Shown in pieces: positions 16,348-23,694 of a DNA stretch of 32,788 nt. The notes beneath the pieces were generated by a model. That model made no database searches. It was not told where the DNA came from and saw only the letters and a program-made list of their open reading frames with translations. The stretch's first letter is position 1; each line of letters begins with the position of its first letter. The position numbers were made by a program, and so were the translations under genes. The DNA comes from Thermoprotei archaeon (GTDB lineage Archaea; Thermoproteota; Nitrososphaeria; Geothermarchaeales; JDFR-13). Location of the stretch: assembly GCA_011043415.1 (NCBI GenBank), contig DQXH01000124.1, forward strand, positions 1 to 32,788. Direction: 5' to 3'.

Positions 16348-17691
16348 CTATTTGAACTTTCTTTCTATAACCGATGCAGCGACTACTAATGGATCCCAGA
16401 CAGGAGCGAATGGGGGTGCGTATGCCAGATCAAGCATCTTAAGGTCTTCAGTCTTCATCCCCGCCGTAATAACTGCGGCTGCAGTATCTACCCTTGCTAA
16501 TACTCCCTCCTCACCAGTAGCCTGAAGCCCTAATACCCTATGAGTATCTTTATCAGCTACTAGACGTATATTAATCCTCTTATTTCCGGGATAATAGTGG
16601 CTTCTGGTTCCATGTATAATATCTATATAAACTGCGTTGAAACCCTCTTTCAAAGCCTCTTCATATGTCAACCCTGTTCTACCTACTTCAATATCAAATA
16701 TCTTTGCTATTGCAGTCCCCACTATGCCAGGGAACTCCGCATATCCCCCAGCCAAATTCTCTCCCGCTACACGACCCATCTTATTAGCTGTTGGTGCAAG
16801 CGGGATATATATGGGTCTACCCGTAACTAAATTTATAGTTTCTACATTGTCTCCAGCTGCATATATATCTGGGTCTGAGGTCCTCATAGTTTTATCTACT
16901 TTAATAGCACCCGTCGTACCTATCTCTAAACCGAGTTTCTTAGCGAATTCTATATTCGGCTTGACACCAACTGATAACAATACTAAATCCACGTTATATG
17001 ACCCCTTATCTGTAACTACCTTGTTCACACGGTCCCTACCTTCGAAGGCAACGACCTTCTCATTCAAATGTAAGTCTACTCCATTTCTTCTAATAACCTC
17101 CTCGACAGGCTTCGCAGGCTCCTCATCAAAACTAGGTAGTACATGGCTTCGCCTCCCAAGTACTATAACTTTCTTACCCATCTTCCTAAATGCCTCAGCC
17201 ATCTCCAATCCTATATAACCAACCCCGACAATCCCTATCGTATCCGCTTTAACAGCCTCCCTATATAATTTATCCGCATCCTCTAATATTCTAAGTGTAA
17301 ATATCCCGTCTAGATTAATGCCGTCTACAGGAGGTTTTGAAGCAATACCTCCAGTAGCTAGAAGAAGCTTATCATACTCTACTTTAACCTCCTTACCAGA
17401 TTCTAGGTCTATAGCGGTCACTGTCTTACTCGATCTATCGATCTCCGTAACCAAGTGCCTAGTCCTTACATCGATCCCCCTCTCCTTCCTAAAGTATTCA
17501 GCAGTATAATATACTAATTTATCTAATTCCTTAACTAGACCCTGGAAATAATATGGTACTCCACATGCTGCATACGAGACGTATTTACTGCGTTCGAATA
17601 CAATGACATCAAGCTCCTTATTAACCCTCTTCGCCTTAGCCGCAGCAGCCATACCAGCAGCAGATCCACCTACGATAACTACTCTAGTCAT
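16348..17691 (-). CDS. CoA-disulfide reductase / NADH oxidase-like flavoprotein
   Basis: A 447-residue pyridine nucleotide-disulfide oxidoreductase. It has an N-terminal FAD-binding VIVGGSAAGMAAA, the single redox-active Cys43 in SYAACGVPYY (the CoA-disulfide reductase/Nox family motif), an NAD(P)-binding GVGYIGLEMAEAF, the second FAD contact IYAAGDNVE, and a C-terminal dimerisation domain ending YAPPFAPVWDP. Family members reduce CoA disulfide or polysulfide, or act as NADH oxidases. A CoA-thiol maintenance role would suit its place beside the acyl-CoA degradation genes. No Shine-Dalgarno of the GGTG type is seen, although GAGG lies 9 nt before the ATG within a repeated upstream element. It is 130 nt downstream of the HAD/crotonase fusion. 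Confidence 0.9.
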   Translation of the reverse strand: MTRVVIVGGSAAGMAAAAKAKRVNKELDVIVFERSKYVSYAACGVPYYFQGLVKELDKLVYYTAEYFRKERGIDVRTRHLVTEIDRSSKTVTAIDLESGKEVKVEYDKLLLATGGIASKPPVDGINLDGIFTLRILEDADKLYREAVKADTIGIVGVGYIGLEMAEAFRKMGKKVIVLGRRSHVLPSFDEEPAKPVEEVIRRNGVDLHLNEKVVAFEGRDRVNKVVTDKGSYNVDLVLLSVGVKPNIEFAKKLGLEIGTTGAIKVDKTMRTSDPDIYAAGDNVETINLVTGRPIYIPLAPTANKMGRVAGENLAGGYAEFPGIVGTAIAKIFDIEVGRTGLTYEEALKEGFNAVYIDIIHGTRSHYYPGNKRINIRLVADKDTHRVLGLQATGEEGVLARVDTAAAVITAGMKTEDLKMLDLAYAPPFAPVWDPLVVAASVIERKFK

Positions 17692-17699
17692 CTAAAACA

Positions 17700-17781
17700 G
17701 CCTCTTAAACAACATTTTAATAATGCCTCTTTAAAAGAAGATATTATTATTTATCCCCGAAACGTATTAACAGAAAGAGGC
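17700..17781. promoter_or_regulatory. Repeated GCCTCTT(T) element upstream of the CoADR gene
   Basis: GCCTCTTAAA (17700-17709) and GCCTCTTTAAA (17725-17735) are direct repeats 25 bp apart; the inverse AAAGAGGC (17774-17781) makes an 8-bp inverted repeat with the second copy. All lie between the CoADR start (17691) and the end of the HAD/crotonase gene (17822), so they may be a regulator site for CoADR. Confidence 0.3.
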
Positions 17782-17821
17782 TAGTTAAAATAGAAATTTT
17801 AAAATAAAAATTAGGATGGAT

Positions 17822-19813
17822 CTACTTGCCCTTGAACTTAGGCTTCCTCTTCTCCATAAACGCCGTTACACCCTCGATGAAGTCCTCCGTACTGAATGTC
17901 AACCCGAATAATGCTGATTCCACAGCCTCACCACGCCATATATCACCCTCTATACCGAACTGTATAGCATATTTAGCGGCTAGTAATGCTAATGGAGGCT
18001 TCTCAGCAAGTTTCAAGGCAAACTTCCTGACTTCATCCTCAAGCTTCTCAGGCGGATACACTCGGTCAACCAATCCAATCTTCAAGGCTTCATCCGCTGG
18101 TATCATATCACCAGTATAGATCAGCTCTTTAGCCTTACTCCTCCCTATTAACCTAGGCATCCTCTGTGTGCCTGCAGCGCCTGGGATAATACCTAAATTA
18201 ATCTCAGGCTGTCCAAGCATAGCTATCTCAGATGCGAATCTAAAGTCGCCGCTCATCGCGAGCTCCATACCGCCGCCCAGGGCATATCCATTGATCATTA
18301 CAATTACTGGCTTAGTATAGTATTCAATTTTATTAGTTACCTCCTGGAACCTTCTAGAGAATATAGCTGCCTTAAATGGTGTGATACCTACGAAAGCAGT
18401 TACGTCAGCGCCAGCACTAAATGCCTTCCCAGCCCCAGTCAATACTACAACCCTAATTTTATCGTCCTCCTCAAGTTCATCCAAGGTATTACCTAACTCC
18501 TTAAGAAGATCTATCGTCAATGCATTTAACTTAGCCGGCCTATTTAATACAATCCATGCTATCGGAGGTTCATATCTAACTATCAAATTCTTTAAGACCC
18601 TTTCCTCAACCTTCGGATACTGGTAAAATCCCTCACCACTCTTCCTACCCAACTTACCCTCTTCAACCATCTTCTTTAATAATGGATCAGGCTTATACTC
18701 TTCCCAGCCAGTCTCCTTATACATCCTCTCTAGAGTCTCTACAACCTTATCGATACCATATTCATCAGCATACTTCAGTATTCCTTTAGGATACCCCAAT
18801 CCTAATTCAGTTGCCTTATCTATATCATCTCTAGACCCGATGCCCTCTCTAAGTAGCCATGCAGCCTCATTAATTGCAGGTGCTATAAGTTCAAGCTCAT
18901 CGACCTTCTCACCAGCCTCCTTAGGTATACTAGGCTTCACATACTTACCTGGCGAGGGATATTGGTAGAATCCCTTACCACTTTTTACACCATATTCCCC
19001 AGCATTATACTTTTCCTCAAATAATGGACATGGATGTATTACTGCACCCTTCTCCATAATCGCTTTACCGACTAAATATATTACATCAATTCCCGTATAA
19101 TCCGCTAATTCGAATGCACCCATCGGGAAACCTAATTTATACTTGACAGCTGAATCAACTTCAATAACGGATGCCTTATTATTAGCGACTATCCAGCATG
19201 CTGTAGACATAAACTTCATTAAAATTCTATTGACTATAAAACCTGGTACATCCTTATTAACCATAACAGGCTGTTTACCAAACTTCTTCGCTAATTCATA
19301 TGTAATCCTCGCTGTTAAGTCTGAAGTTTTATCACCCTTAATAATCTCGACGAGGGGCATGAGCGGCGGGGGATTGAAGAAGTGCATCCCGATGACTTTA
19401 TCAGGGCGTTTAGTTGCGGATGCGATCTCGCTAATAGGTAGACTACTTGTATTAGTTGCTAATATAGTATGTGGCGGCGTCTTCTCGTCTAGATCTGCAA
19501 AGACCTTCTTCTTCAAGTCGATCTTCTCTGGAACAGCTTCAATTACAAAGTCTGCCCCTGAAACCACCTCATCAAAGTTTAGGCTTGGGTGTATCCTGGA
19601 CATTACTGTATCCACATCCTCTCTTATAGTTCCTTTAGAAGCTAGTTTACCCACACTCCATTTAATCTTCTCCATAGCATTCTTAAGTATATCCTCAGCA
19701 ATATCATATACCCATACCTCATATCCAGCCATCGCAGCTACTTCCGCTATTCCATGCCCCATAGTACCTGCTCCAATTACAGCTATCTTCTTAATTACAT
19801 CTACTGAAGACAT
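17822..19813 (-). CDS. 3-hydroxyacyl-CoA dehydrogenase / enoyl-CoA hydratase fusion
   Basis: A 663-residue bifunctional enzyme with dehydrogenase first and crotonase second, the order found in archaeal crotonyl-CoA hydratase/(S)-3-hydroxybutyryl-CoA dehydrogenases. Residues 8-300 contain the NAD-binding GAGTMG (14-19) and the catalytic His144 with FFNPP; residues about 305-400 are a second HAD C-terminal domain; residues about 405-663 are the crotonase domain with FSAGAD (465-470) and both catalytic glutamates, Glu517 (GGGMELAM) and Glu537 (GQPEINLG). It hydrates enoyl-CoA and oxidises the 3-hydroxyacyl-CoA with NAD+. The same enzyme type serves the 4-hydroxybutyrate carbon-fixation cycles, but neighbours here point to beta-oxidation. 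GGTG lies 5 nt before the ATG. The acyl-CoA dehydrogenase gene ends 12 nt upstream, so the two form an operon. Confidence 0.95.
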   Translation of the reverse strand: MSSVDVIKKIAVIGAGTMGHGIAEVAAMAGYEVWVYDIAEDILKNAMEKIKWSVGKLASKGTIREDVDTVMSRIHPSLNFDEVVSGADFVIEAVPEKIDLKKKVFADLDEKTPPHTILATNTSSLPISEIASATKRPDKVIGMHFFNPPPLMPLVEIIKGDKTSDLTARITYELAKKFGKQPVMVNKDVPGFIVNRILMKFMSTACWIVANNKASVIEVDSAVKYKLGFPMGAFELADYTGIDVIYLVGKAIMEKGAVIHPCPLFEEKYNAGEYGVKSGKGFYQYPSPGKYVKPSIPKEAGEKVDELELIAPAINEAAWLLREGIGSRDDIDKATELGLGYPKGILKYADEYGIDKVVETLERMYKETGWEEYKPDPLLKKMVEEGKLGRKSGEGFYQYPKVEERVLKNLIVRYEPPIAWIVLNRPAKLNALTIDLLKELGNTLDELEEDDKIRVVVLTGAGKAFSAGADVTAFVGITPFKAAIFSRRFQEVTNKIEYYTKPVIVMINGYALGGGMELAMSGDFRFASEIAMLGQPEINLGIIPGAAGTQRMPRLIGRSKAKELIYTGDMIPADEALKIGLVDRVYPPEKLEDEVRKFALKLAEKPPLALLAAKYAIQFGIEGDIWRGEAVESALFGLTFSTEDFIEGVTAFMEKRKPKFKGK

Positions 19814-19825
19814 CTAACCACCTAC

Positions 19826-21037
19826 CTACATTGTTAATACATCTATTCCAAGGGCCCTCTTCAAAAGCTGTCTAATTGTAGTAAGTCTCTGAATATCATT
19901 CGTACCTTCATAGATAGTTGTTATAATCGCATCCCTTAGATAATGCTCTACACCAGTCTCCCTATCTACACCTACACCGCCATGTATCTTAATAGCTAGG
20001 TTAGCGACTTTTTCAGCGACTTCAGTTGCAAATGTCTTAGCCATCGATGCAGCGAATATAGCTTCCTCCCTATCCTGATCAGCTAAAGTAGCTGCCCAAT
20101 ACGTCAATAATCTTGCAGCCTGTATCTCTGTTATCATATCGGCTAATTTAAAGCTTACAGCTTGGAATGCAATTATCTGTCTATTGAATGCAGTTCTCTG
20201 GAGTGCGTAGTTGAATGCCTTCTCGAATGCACCTTGTGCAATACCTACGGCTTGTGCGGCTATACCTACTCTACTATGGTCATATGTATCTAGGAGAATC
20301 TTAAAGCCTTCATTTACAGGCCCCACCACATTCTCCTCAGGAACCTCAACATTATCTAGTATAACTTCATCTGGATGCTCGCCACTCAACCCAATAACAT
20401 CAAATTTAGACCCGATCTTAACTCCAGGCCAGTCTGTCTCGACTATAAATGTAGTTATACCCCACCATCTCTTCCTCTTCTCGGGTGGTTGGCTTGTTCT
20501 AGCTGATACAAGGAGGAATTTAGCCTTAGAGGCTCCAGTAATAAATATCTTCCTCCCATTTATAACCCATTTATCACCCTTCTTCTCAGCAGTTGCCTGG
20601 ATACCAGCGACGTCACTTCCCGCTGCAGGCTCGGTATTCGCATGAGCTGCAAAGACTTCTCCCTTCGCAATTGGAGGGATATACTTCCTTTTCTGCTCCT
20701 CAGTACCATACTTTAATACTGGATATGTAAATAATCCGTTTACTAGAATCGCCGTCCCATATGCAGGCATCCCCCTAGACAACTCTTCCATTAAAATAGC
20801 CGTCATTAAAGTGCCTCCACCCTGGCCGTCATACTCCTCAGGAATACCTACACCCGTGAACCCTAGTTCAACACCCTTCTGAATCAGCTCTTCCGGAATA
20901 ACTCCAGTCTTCTCAACCTCAACCACCTTAGGCATAAGCTCGTTATCGACGAACTCTCTTACAGTCTTCCTAAATAACTCCATCTCATCCGTTAGCTCTA
21001 CGTTAAAATCCTTTATACTCTTGAATGGAAACACCAT
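19826..21037 (-). CDS. Acyl-CoA dehydrogenase
   Basis: A 403-residue FAD enzyme that introduces the 2,3-double bond into acyl-CoA and passes electrons to ETF. The FAD-contact block NTEPAAGSDVAGIQ, WVINGRKIFITGA and the active-site Glu377 in TTIYEGTNDIQR (matching the catalytic base of medium-chain and short-chain enzymes) are visible; the length is normal. A GAGGTG motif lies 9 nt before the ATG, and a TATA-like CTATATATTT (minus strand, 21090-21099) further upstream. It is the first gene of an operon with the HAD/crotonase fusion. The electron acceptor is probably the ETF encoded at 25493-27201. Confidence 0.95.
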   Translation of the reverse strand: MVFPFKSIKDFNVELTDEMELFRKTVREFVDNELMPKVVEVEKTGVIPEELIQKGVELGFTGVGIPEEYDGQGGGTLMTAILMEELSRGMPAYGTAILVNGLFTYPVLKYGTEEQKRKYIPPIAKGEVFAAHANTEPAAGSDVAGIQATAEKKGDKWVINGRKIFITGASKAKFLLVSARTSQPPEKRKRWWGITTFIVETDWPGVKIGSKFDVIGLSGEHPDEVILDNVEVPEENVVGPVNEGFKILLDTYDHSRVGIAAQAVGIAQGAFEKAFNYALQRTAFNRQIIAFQAVSFKLADMITEIQAARLLTYWAATLADQDREEAIFAASMAKTFATEVAEKVANLAIKIHGGVGVDRETGVEHYLRDAIITTIYEGTNDIQRLTTIRQLLKRALGIDVLTM

Positions 21038-21089
21038 AATAAATTACACCTCAATAGTCTAATAATGCCTTAATCAGTTAATTATTTTA

Positions 21090-21099
21090 AAATATATAG
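21090..21099 (-). promoter_or_regulatory. Probable TATA box of the acyl-CoA dehydrogenase operon
   Basis: CTATATATTT on the minus strand lies about 55 nt before the ATG at 21037, allowing a leader that includes the GAGGTG ribosome-binding site. Confidence 0.4.
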
Positions 21100-21125
21100 T
21101 TAAAATGCATATGATTAATGTCTAT

Positions 21126-21149
21126 AAACCAACTTGATCTAAACCAAGT
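21126..21149. promoter_or_regulatory. Candidate operator upstream of the acyl-CoA dehydrogenase promoter
   Basis: ACTTG-ATCTAAAC-CAAGT (21132-21149) is an inverted repeat with 5-bp arms, and AAACCAA occurs twice, 15 bp apart (21126 and 21141). The element sits about 30-40 bp upstream of the TATA box, where an archaeal regulator could bind. A weak hairpin is the alternative. Confidence 0.3.
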
Positions 21150-21181
21150 GCCGATTAGAATATTGAAATATATTATCTTAA

Positions 21182-21193
21182 ATAAAAAAGGGT
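21182..21193 (-). terminator. T-run terminator after the thiolase/DUF35 operon
   Basis: On the minus strand ACCCTTTTTTATT begins about 12 nt after the DUF35 stop at 21204. A run of six T residues is a typical archaeal terminator. Confidence 0.5.
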
Positions 21194-21203
21194 GATTAGA
21201 GGG

Positions 21204-21755
21204 TTATTCTACTGGAACCCATTCATATACATAATATCCTTCAGGCTCTCTCTTCACAACCTCTAACCTAATCTTCATACCGACTTTAAGCTTCTTAGGA
21301 TCACTCTCTCTAACCCATGCCGTAACATTAACCCCCTCAGGAAGTTTTCCTATGCCTACTATATAGTCATCATAGTGAGAGAATGAGTATGGCTTTACAT
21401 TGATCTGAGTATATGTGACTAGAGTACCTTCCTTAGAGAGTTCTATCCACTCTACATCCGACTTCCTACATTTTGGACAATCTACCTGTGGAGGAAAGTA
21501 AATTTCGCCGCATATTTTACATTTTGTGGCTAATACCTTACCATCTGCCAATCCATTGAAGAAGGGCTTCAGCCTCTCCACCCCTATCACAAATCTTACA
21601 TTTAATTCTCTTTGATCAACCCATAGCGCTACACCCGTCTTTATATCCGGTACCATAGGTAGCCCCATGCTCTTCTTCATACTCTCAACAAATTCTATAA
21701 ATTTCTTCATCTCCTCATCAGTCAATTCCTTTTGAGTCTTTTTCTCACCACTCAT
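21204..21755 (-). CDS. DUF35 Zn-ribbon/OB-fold protein, thiolase partner
   Basis: A 183-residue protein with a helical N-terminus, a zinc ribbon (Cys79, Cys82, Cys93, Cys96; CKICG and CPKC) and a C-terminal OB-fold of about 85 residues: the DUF35 architecture. In archaea, DUF35 proteins form complexes with thiolases (and with HMG-CoA synthase in the mevalonate pathway) and help bind CoA substrates. Here it directly follows the thiolase: the thiolase TGA stop lies inside its GGTGA ribosome-binding site and its ATG is 5 nt further on, so translation is coupled and a 1:1 complex is likely. The ATG at 21755 replaces the track's GTG at 21764. No HMG-CoA synthase is adjacent, suggesting a catabolic rather than mevalonate role. 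Confidence 0.9.
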   Translation of the reverse strand: MSGEKKTQKELTDEEMKKFIEFVESMKKSMGLPMVPDIKTGVALWVDQRELNVRFVIGVERLKPFFNGLADGKVLATKCKICGEIYFPPQVDCPKCRKSDVEWIELSKEGTLVTYTQINVKPYSFSHYDDYIVGIGKLPEGVNVTAWVRESDPKKLKVGMKIRLEVVKREPEGYYVYEWVPVE

Positions 21756-21760
21756 CAGGA

Positions 21761-22948
21761 TCACCTCATAGGCTTAGATAATGATAATATAGTTACATAT
21801 GCATAGTGCCCCGTTCCACCAATATTATGTGCAAGTGCATATCCATTTTTAATAGGGGCCTGCCTATCCTTCTCAACCCTACTTAACAACTGTCTAGTCA
21901 ATTCAGCAATCATACCCTCTCCAGTGGCTCCAATAGGATGGCCCTTAGCCTTAAGCCCGCCGTCGACATTAACGGGTATCTTACCACCTATATATGTCTG
22001 GTCATTTCTAATCCAATCGACAGCCTCTCCCCTCTTAGCAAATCCAAGGTCTTCATACGCCATTAACTCCGCTATTGTAAAGCAATCATGGACATTCGCT
22101 ACATCAATATACTTAACTGGATTATCGGGATTTATCTTAGCCTCTTTATATGCCATTTTAGCAGCGACTACAGCCGCCTCTAGACTCGAGAAAGTCCCCC
22201 TCTTAGACATATTTGATGTTCCACTAGCTGAACCTATTCCAGCAATCCATATAGGCGAATCAGTTAATTCTTTAGCCTTCTCCTCACCCGCCAATATAAC
22301 TGCAGCAGCACCATCTGTTATTGGACAACAATCATATAATTTAAGGGGCCAGGCAATGTATCTAGATGACATACATTTCTCAACGGTGATCTCCCTTTGA
22401 AACTGTGCCTTAGGGTTCCTGGCACCATAATAATGGTTTTTAACAGCGACTTTACATAGATCTTCTTCCGTCGCCCCATATTTAGACATATATGCAGTTG
22501 CATGTAATGCATAATAGCCGGGAAATGTCAACCCAAAGTTCTCGAATTCCCAGAAGTAGTTCCCTGCTCTACCGATAAACTCTACTACTATAGGTGTTGG
22601 AGACTCATTCATCTTCTCAATCCCAATAGCCATCGCAATATCCACATGACCCGATGCAACCATATCATAAGCTAATTTAACTGCTGCACTCCCGGATGCA
22701 CATGCAGCCTCAACCCTGACAGTCCCCTTAGGGACCAGCTTACTATATTCTCCAATTACAACAGCAGGTAGAGGCTCGCTACTCCACCCCCCAGTGTTAC
22801 TTACTATAAAATACTCGATATCCTTCTGCTCTAATCCAGCCTCGTCTAAAGCCTCCTTGATAGCCTCCCATGCAAGTTCAGACATGCTGACATCATTCCT
22901 GACACCAAATTTAGAATGCCCTGTACCAACTATAGCTACATTCCTCAT
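21761..22948 (-). CDS. Thiolase, SCP-x-type acetyl-CoA acyltransferase
   Basis: A 395-residue thiolase. The nucleophilic Cys83 is in EAACASGSAAV; histidines occur in NVHDCFTIAEL and KAKGHPIGATG, and the glycine-rich end reads NIGGTGHYAYV. The final catalytic Cys of classical thiolases (CxG) is replaced by GGTGH, as is usual in the archaeal and SCP-x thiolase subfamily. It would cleave 3-ketoacyl-CoA to acetyl-CoA plus a shortened acyl-CoA. GGTG lies 5 nt before the ATG at 22948. The gene is first in an operon with DUF35, and an SCP2 domain protein is encoded divergently next door. Confidence 0.92.
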   Translation of the reverse strand: MRNVAIVGTGHSKFGVRNDVSMSELAWEAIKEALDEAGLEQKDIEYFIVSNTGGWSSEPLPAVVIGEYSKLVPKGTVRVEAACASGSAAVKLAYDMVASGHVDIAMAIGIEKMNESPTPIVVEFIGRAGNYFWEFENFGLTFPGYYALHATAYMSKYGATEEDLCKVAVKNHYYGARNPKAQFQREITVEKCMSSRYIAWPLKLYDCCPITDGAAAVILAGEEKAKELTDSPIWIAGIGSASGTSNMSKRGTFSSLEAAVVAAKMAYKEAKINPDNPVKYIDVANVHDCFTIAELMAYEDLGFAKRGEAVDWIRNDQTYIGGKIPVNVDGGLKAKGHPIGATGEGMIAELTRQLLSRVEKDRQAPIKNGYALAHNIGGTGHYAYVTILSLSKPMR

Positions 22949-23219
22949 TTAAACACCTCTCACACCATTCAAAATAATTTAGGTATTTAATTGAATTTTA
23001 GAGGAGACAATTATTATATAAACAGATGCGGCACAAAATTATATTTAAAATGAAATATTGGAACTATATCATTACGTTATACTCTACTATAAATTTAACT
23101 CTAGTTAATCTAATGGTTTGATATCGTCAATATAGTGCATTACATTATATATGATATTTGGAATATATAAAATCCAATAAAAGTAGAGGAGCAGATAATA
23201 TTCTAATTGGTGTTCCACT
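22949..23219. promoter_or_regulatory. Divergent intergenic region with promoters for thiolase and SCP2 genes
   Basis: A 271-nt AT-rich region without a gene. On the plus strand ATATATAAAAT at 23163-23173, preceded by purines (TTTGG), is a good TATA/BRE candidate; with the GGTG at 23209 it gives a leader of about 25 nt to the ATG at 23220. A minus-strand promoter for thiolase must also lie here, and the AT-rich stretch near 22970-23020 is suitable. I see no small ORF, RNA gene or clear operator. Confidence 0.5.
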
Positions 23220-23555
23220 ATGGCTAGTGAATTATTTGAGAAGTTTAAGCAGGTATATGAAAAGGCTAAGGAAAAGATGGGTGATGAGATGGCTACATGG
23301 AATAAGGTCTTCCAGTTTGAAGTACCTGGCTTAGAGCCGTTTTACATCGAGTTTAAAGCAGGTGAGATGAAGATTGAGACTGGGAAACATCCGTCTCCAC
23401 TAGCAACCTTATCTATGGAGAGGGATGTTATGGAGAAGATTTTGAATGGAGAGTTAGATGCAATGGCGGCATTTATGAGGGGAATGATGAAGATTACTGG
23501 AAACGTTATGGAGACTGTACATCTCAGGAAGATGTTCGAGGTTGTTAAAGAGTAG
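23220..23555 (+). CDS. SCP2 sterol/lipid-transfer domain protein
   Basis: A 111-residue single-domain protein of the SCP2 family, a small alpha/beta fold with a hydrophobic pocket that binds acyl chains or acyl-CoA. The pattern of FQFEVPGLEPFYIEF, a central METVHLRKMF helix and a glycine-turn GKHPSPLATLSM with a DVMEKILNGELDAMAAFMRG segment matches SCP2 domains. GGTG lies 7 nt before the ATG. It is the first plus-strand gene opposite the thiolase; in animals the thiolase and SCP2 domains are fused in SCP-x, so adjacency supports a role in presenting or storing acyl-CoA. A T-run follows the stop, so it is probably transcribed alone. Confidence 0.88.
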   Translation: MASELFEKFKQVYEKAKEKMGDEMATWNKVFQFEVPGLEPFYIEFKAGEMKIETGKHPSPLATLSMERDVMEKILNGELDAMAAFMRGMMKITGNVMETVHLRKMFEVVKE

Positions 23556-23566
23556 AACCACAATCC

Positions 23567-23574
23567 TTTTTATA
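23567..23574 (+). terminator. T-run terminator after the SCP2 gene
   Basis: CTTTTTAT occurs about 12 nt after the TAG stop at 23555 and is a plausible archaeal terminator. Confidence 0.4.
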
Positions 23575-23694
23575 TTAATTAAAATTCACTTTATATCAGG
23601 AATTATTTGAAAAATATCATATACAACGACAATAATTAATTCCCATTTGACAATATCTTCATTTTTATAGTTTTAACAGTATTTTAAATATGTA

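Noticed and set aside
16637-17218. 193-residue plus-strand ORF inside the CoADR gene
   Set aside because: It is the antisense shadow of a gene with clear motifs (Cys43, FAD and NAD sites) and has no ribosome-binding site or recognisable domain.
17822-19813. Evidence for a 4-hydroxybutyrate carbon-fixation cycle
   Set aside because: The fusion enzyme is shared by that cycle, but no other cycle enzyme (such as 4-hydroxybutyryl-CoA dehydratase) is in the window, and the neighbours fit beta-oxidation.
19143-19817. 224-residue plus-strand ORF over the HAD/crotonase fusion
   Set aside because: Antisense of a long gene with intact catalytic residues; low-complexity Ser/Thr/Ile composition typical of shadows.
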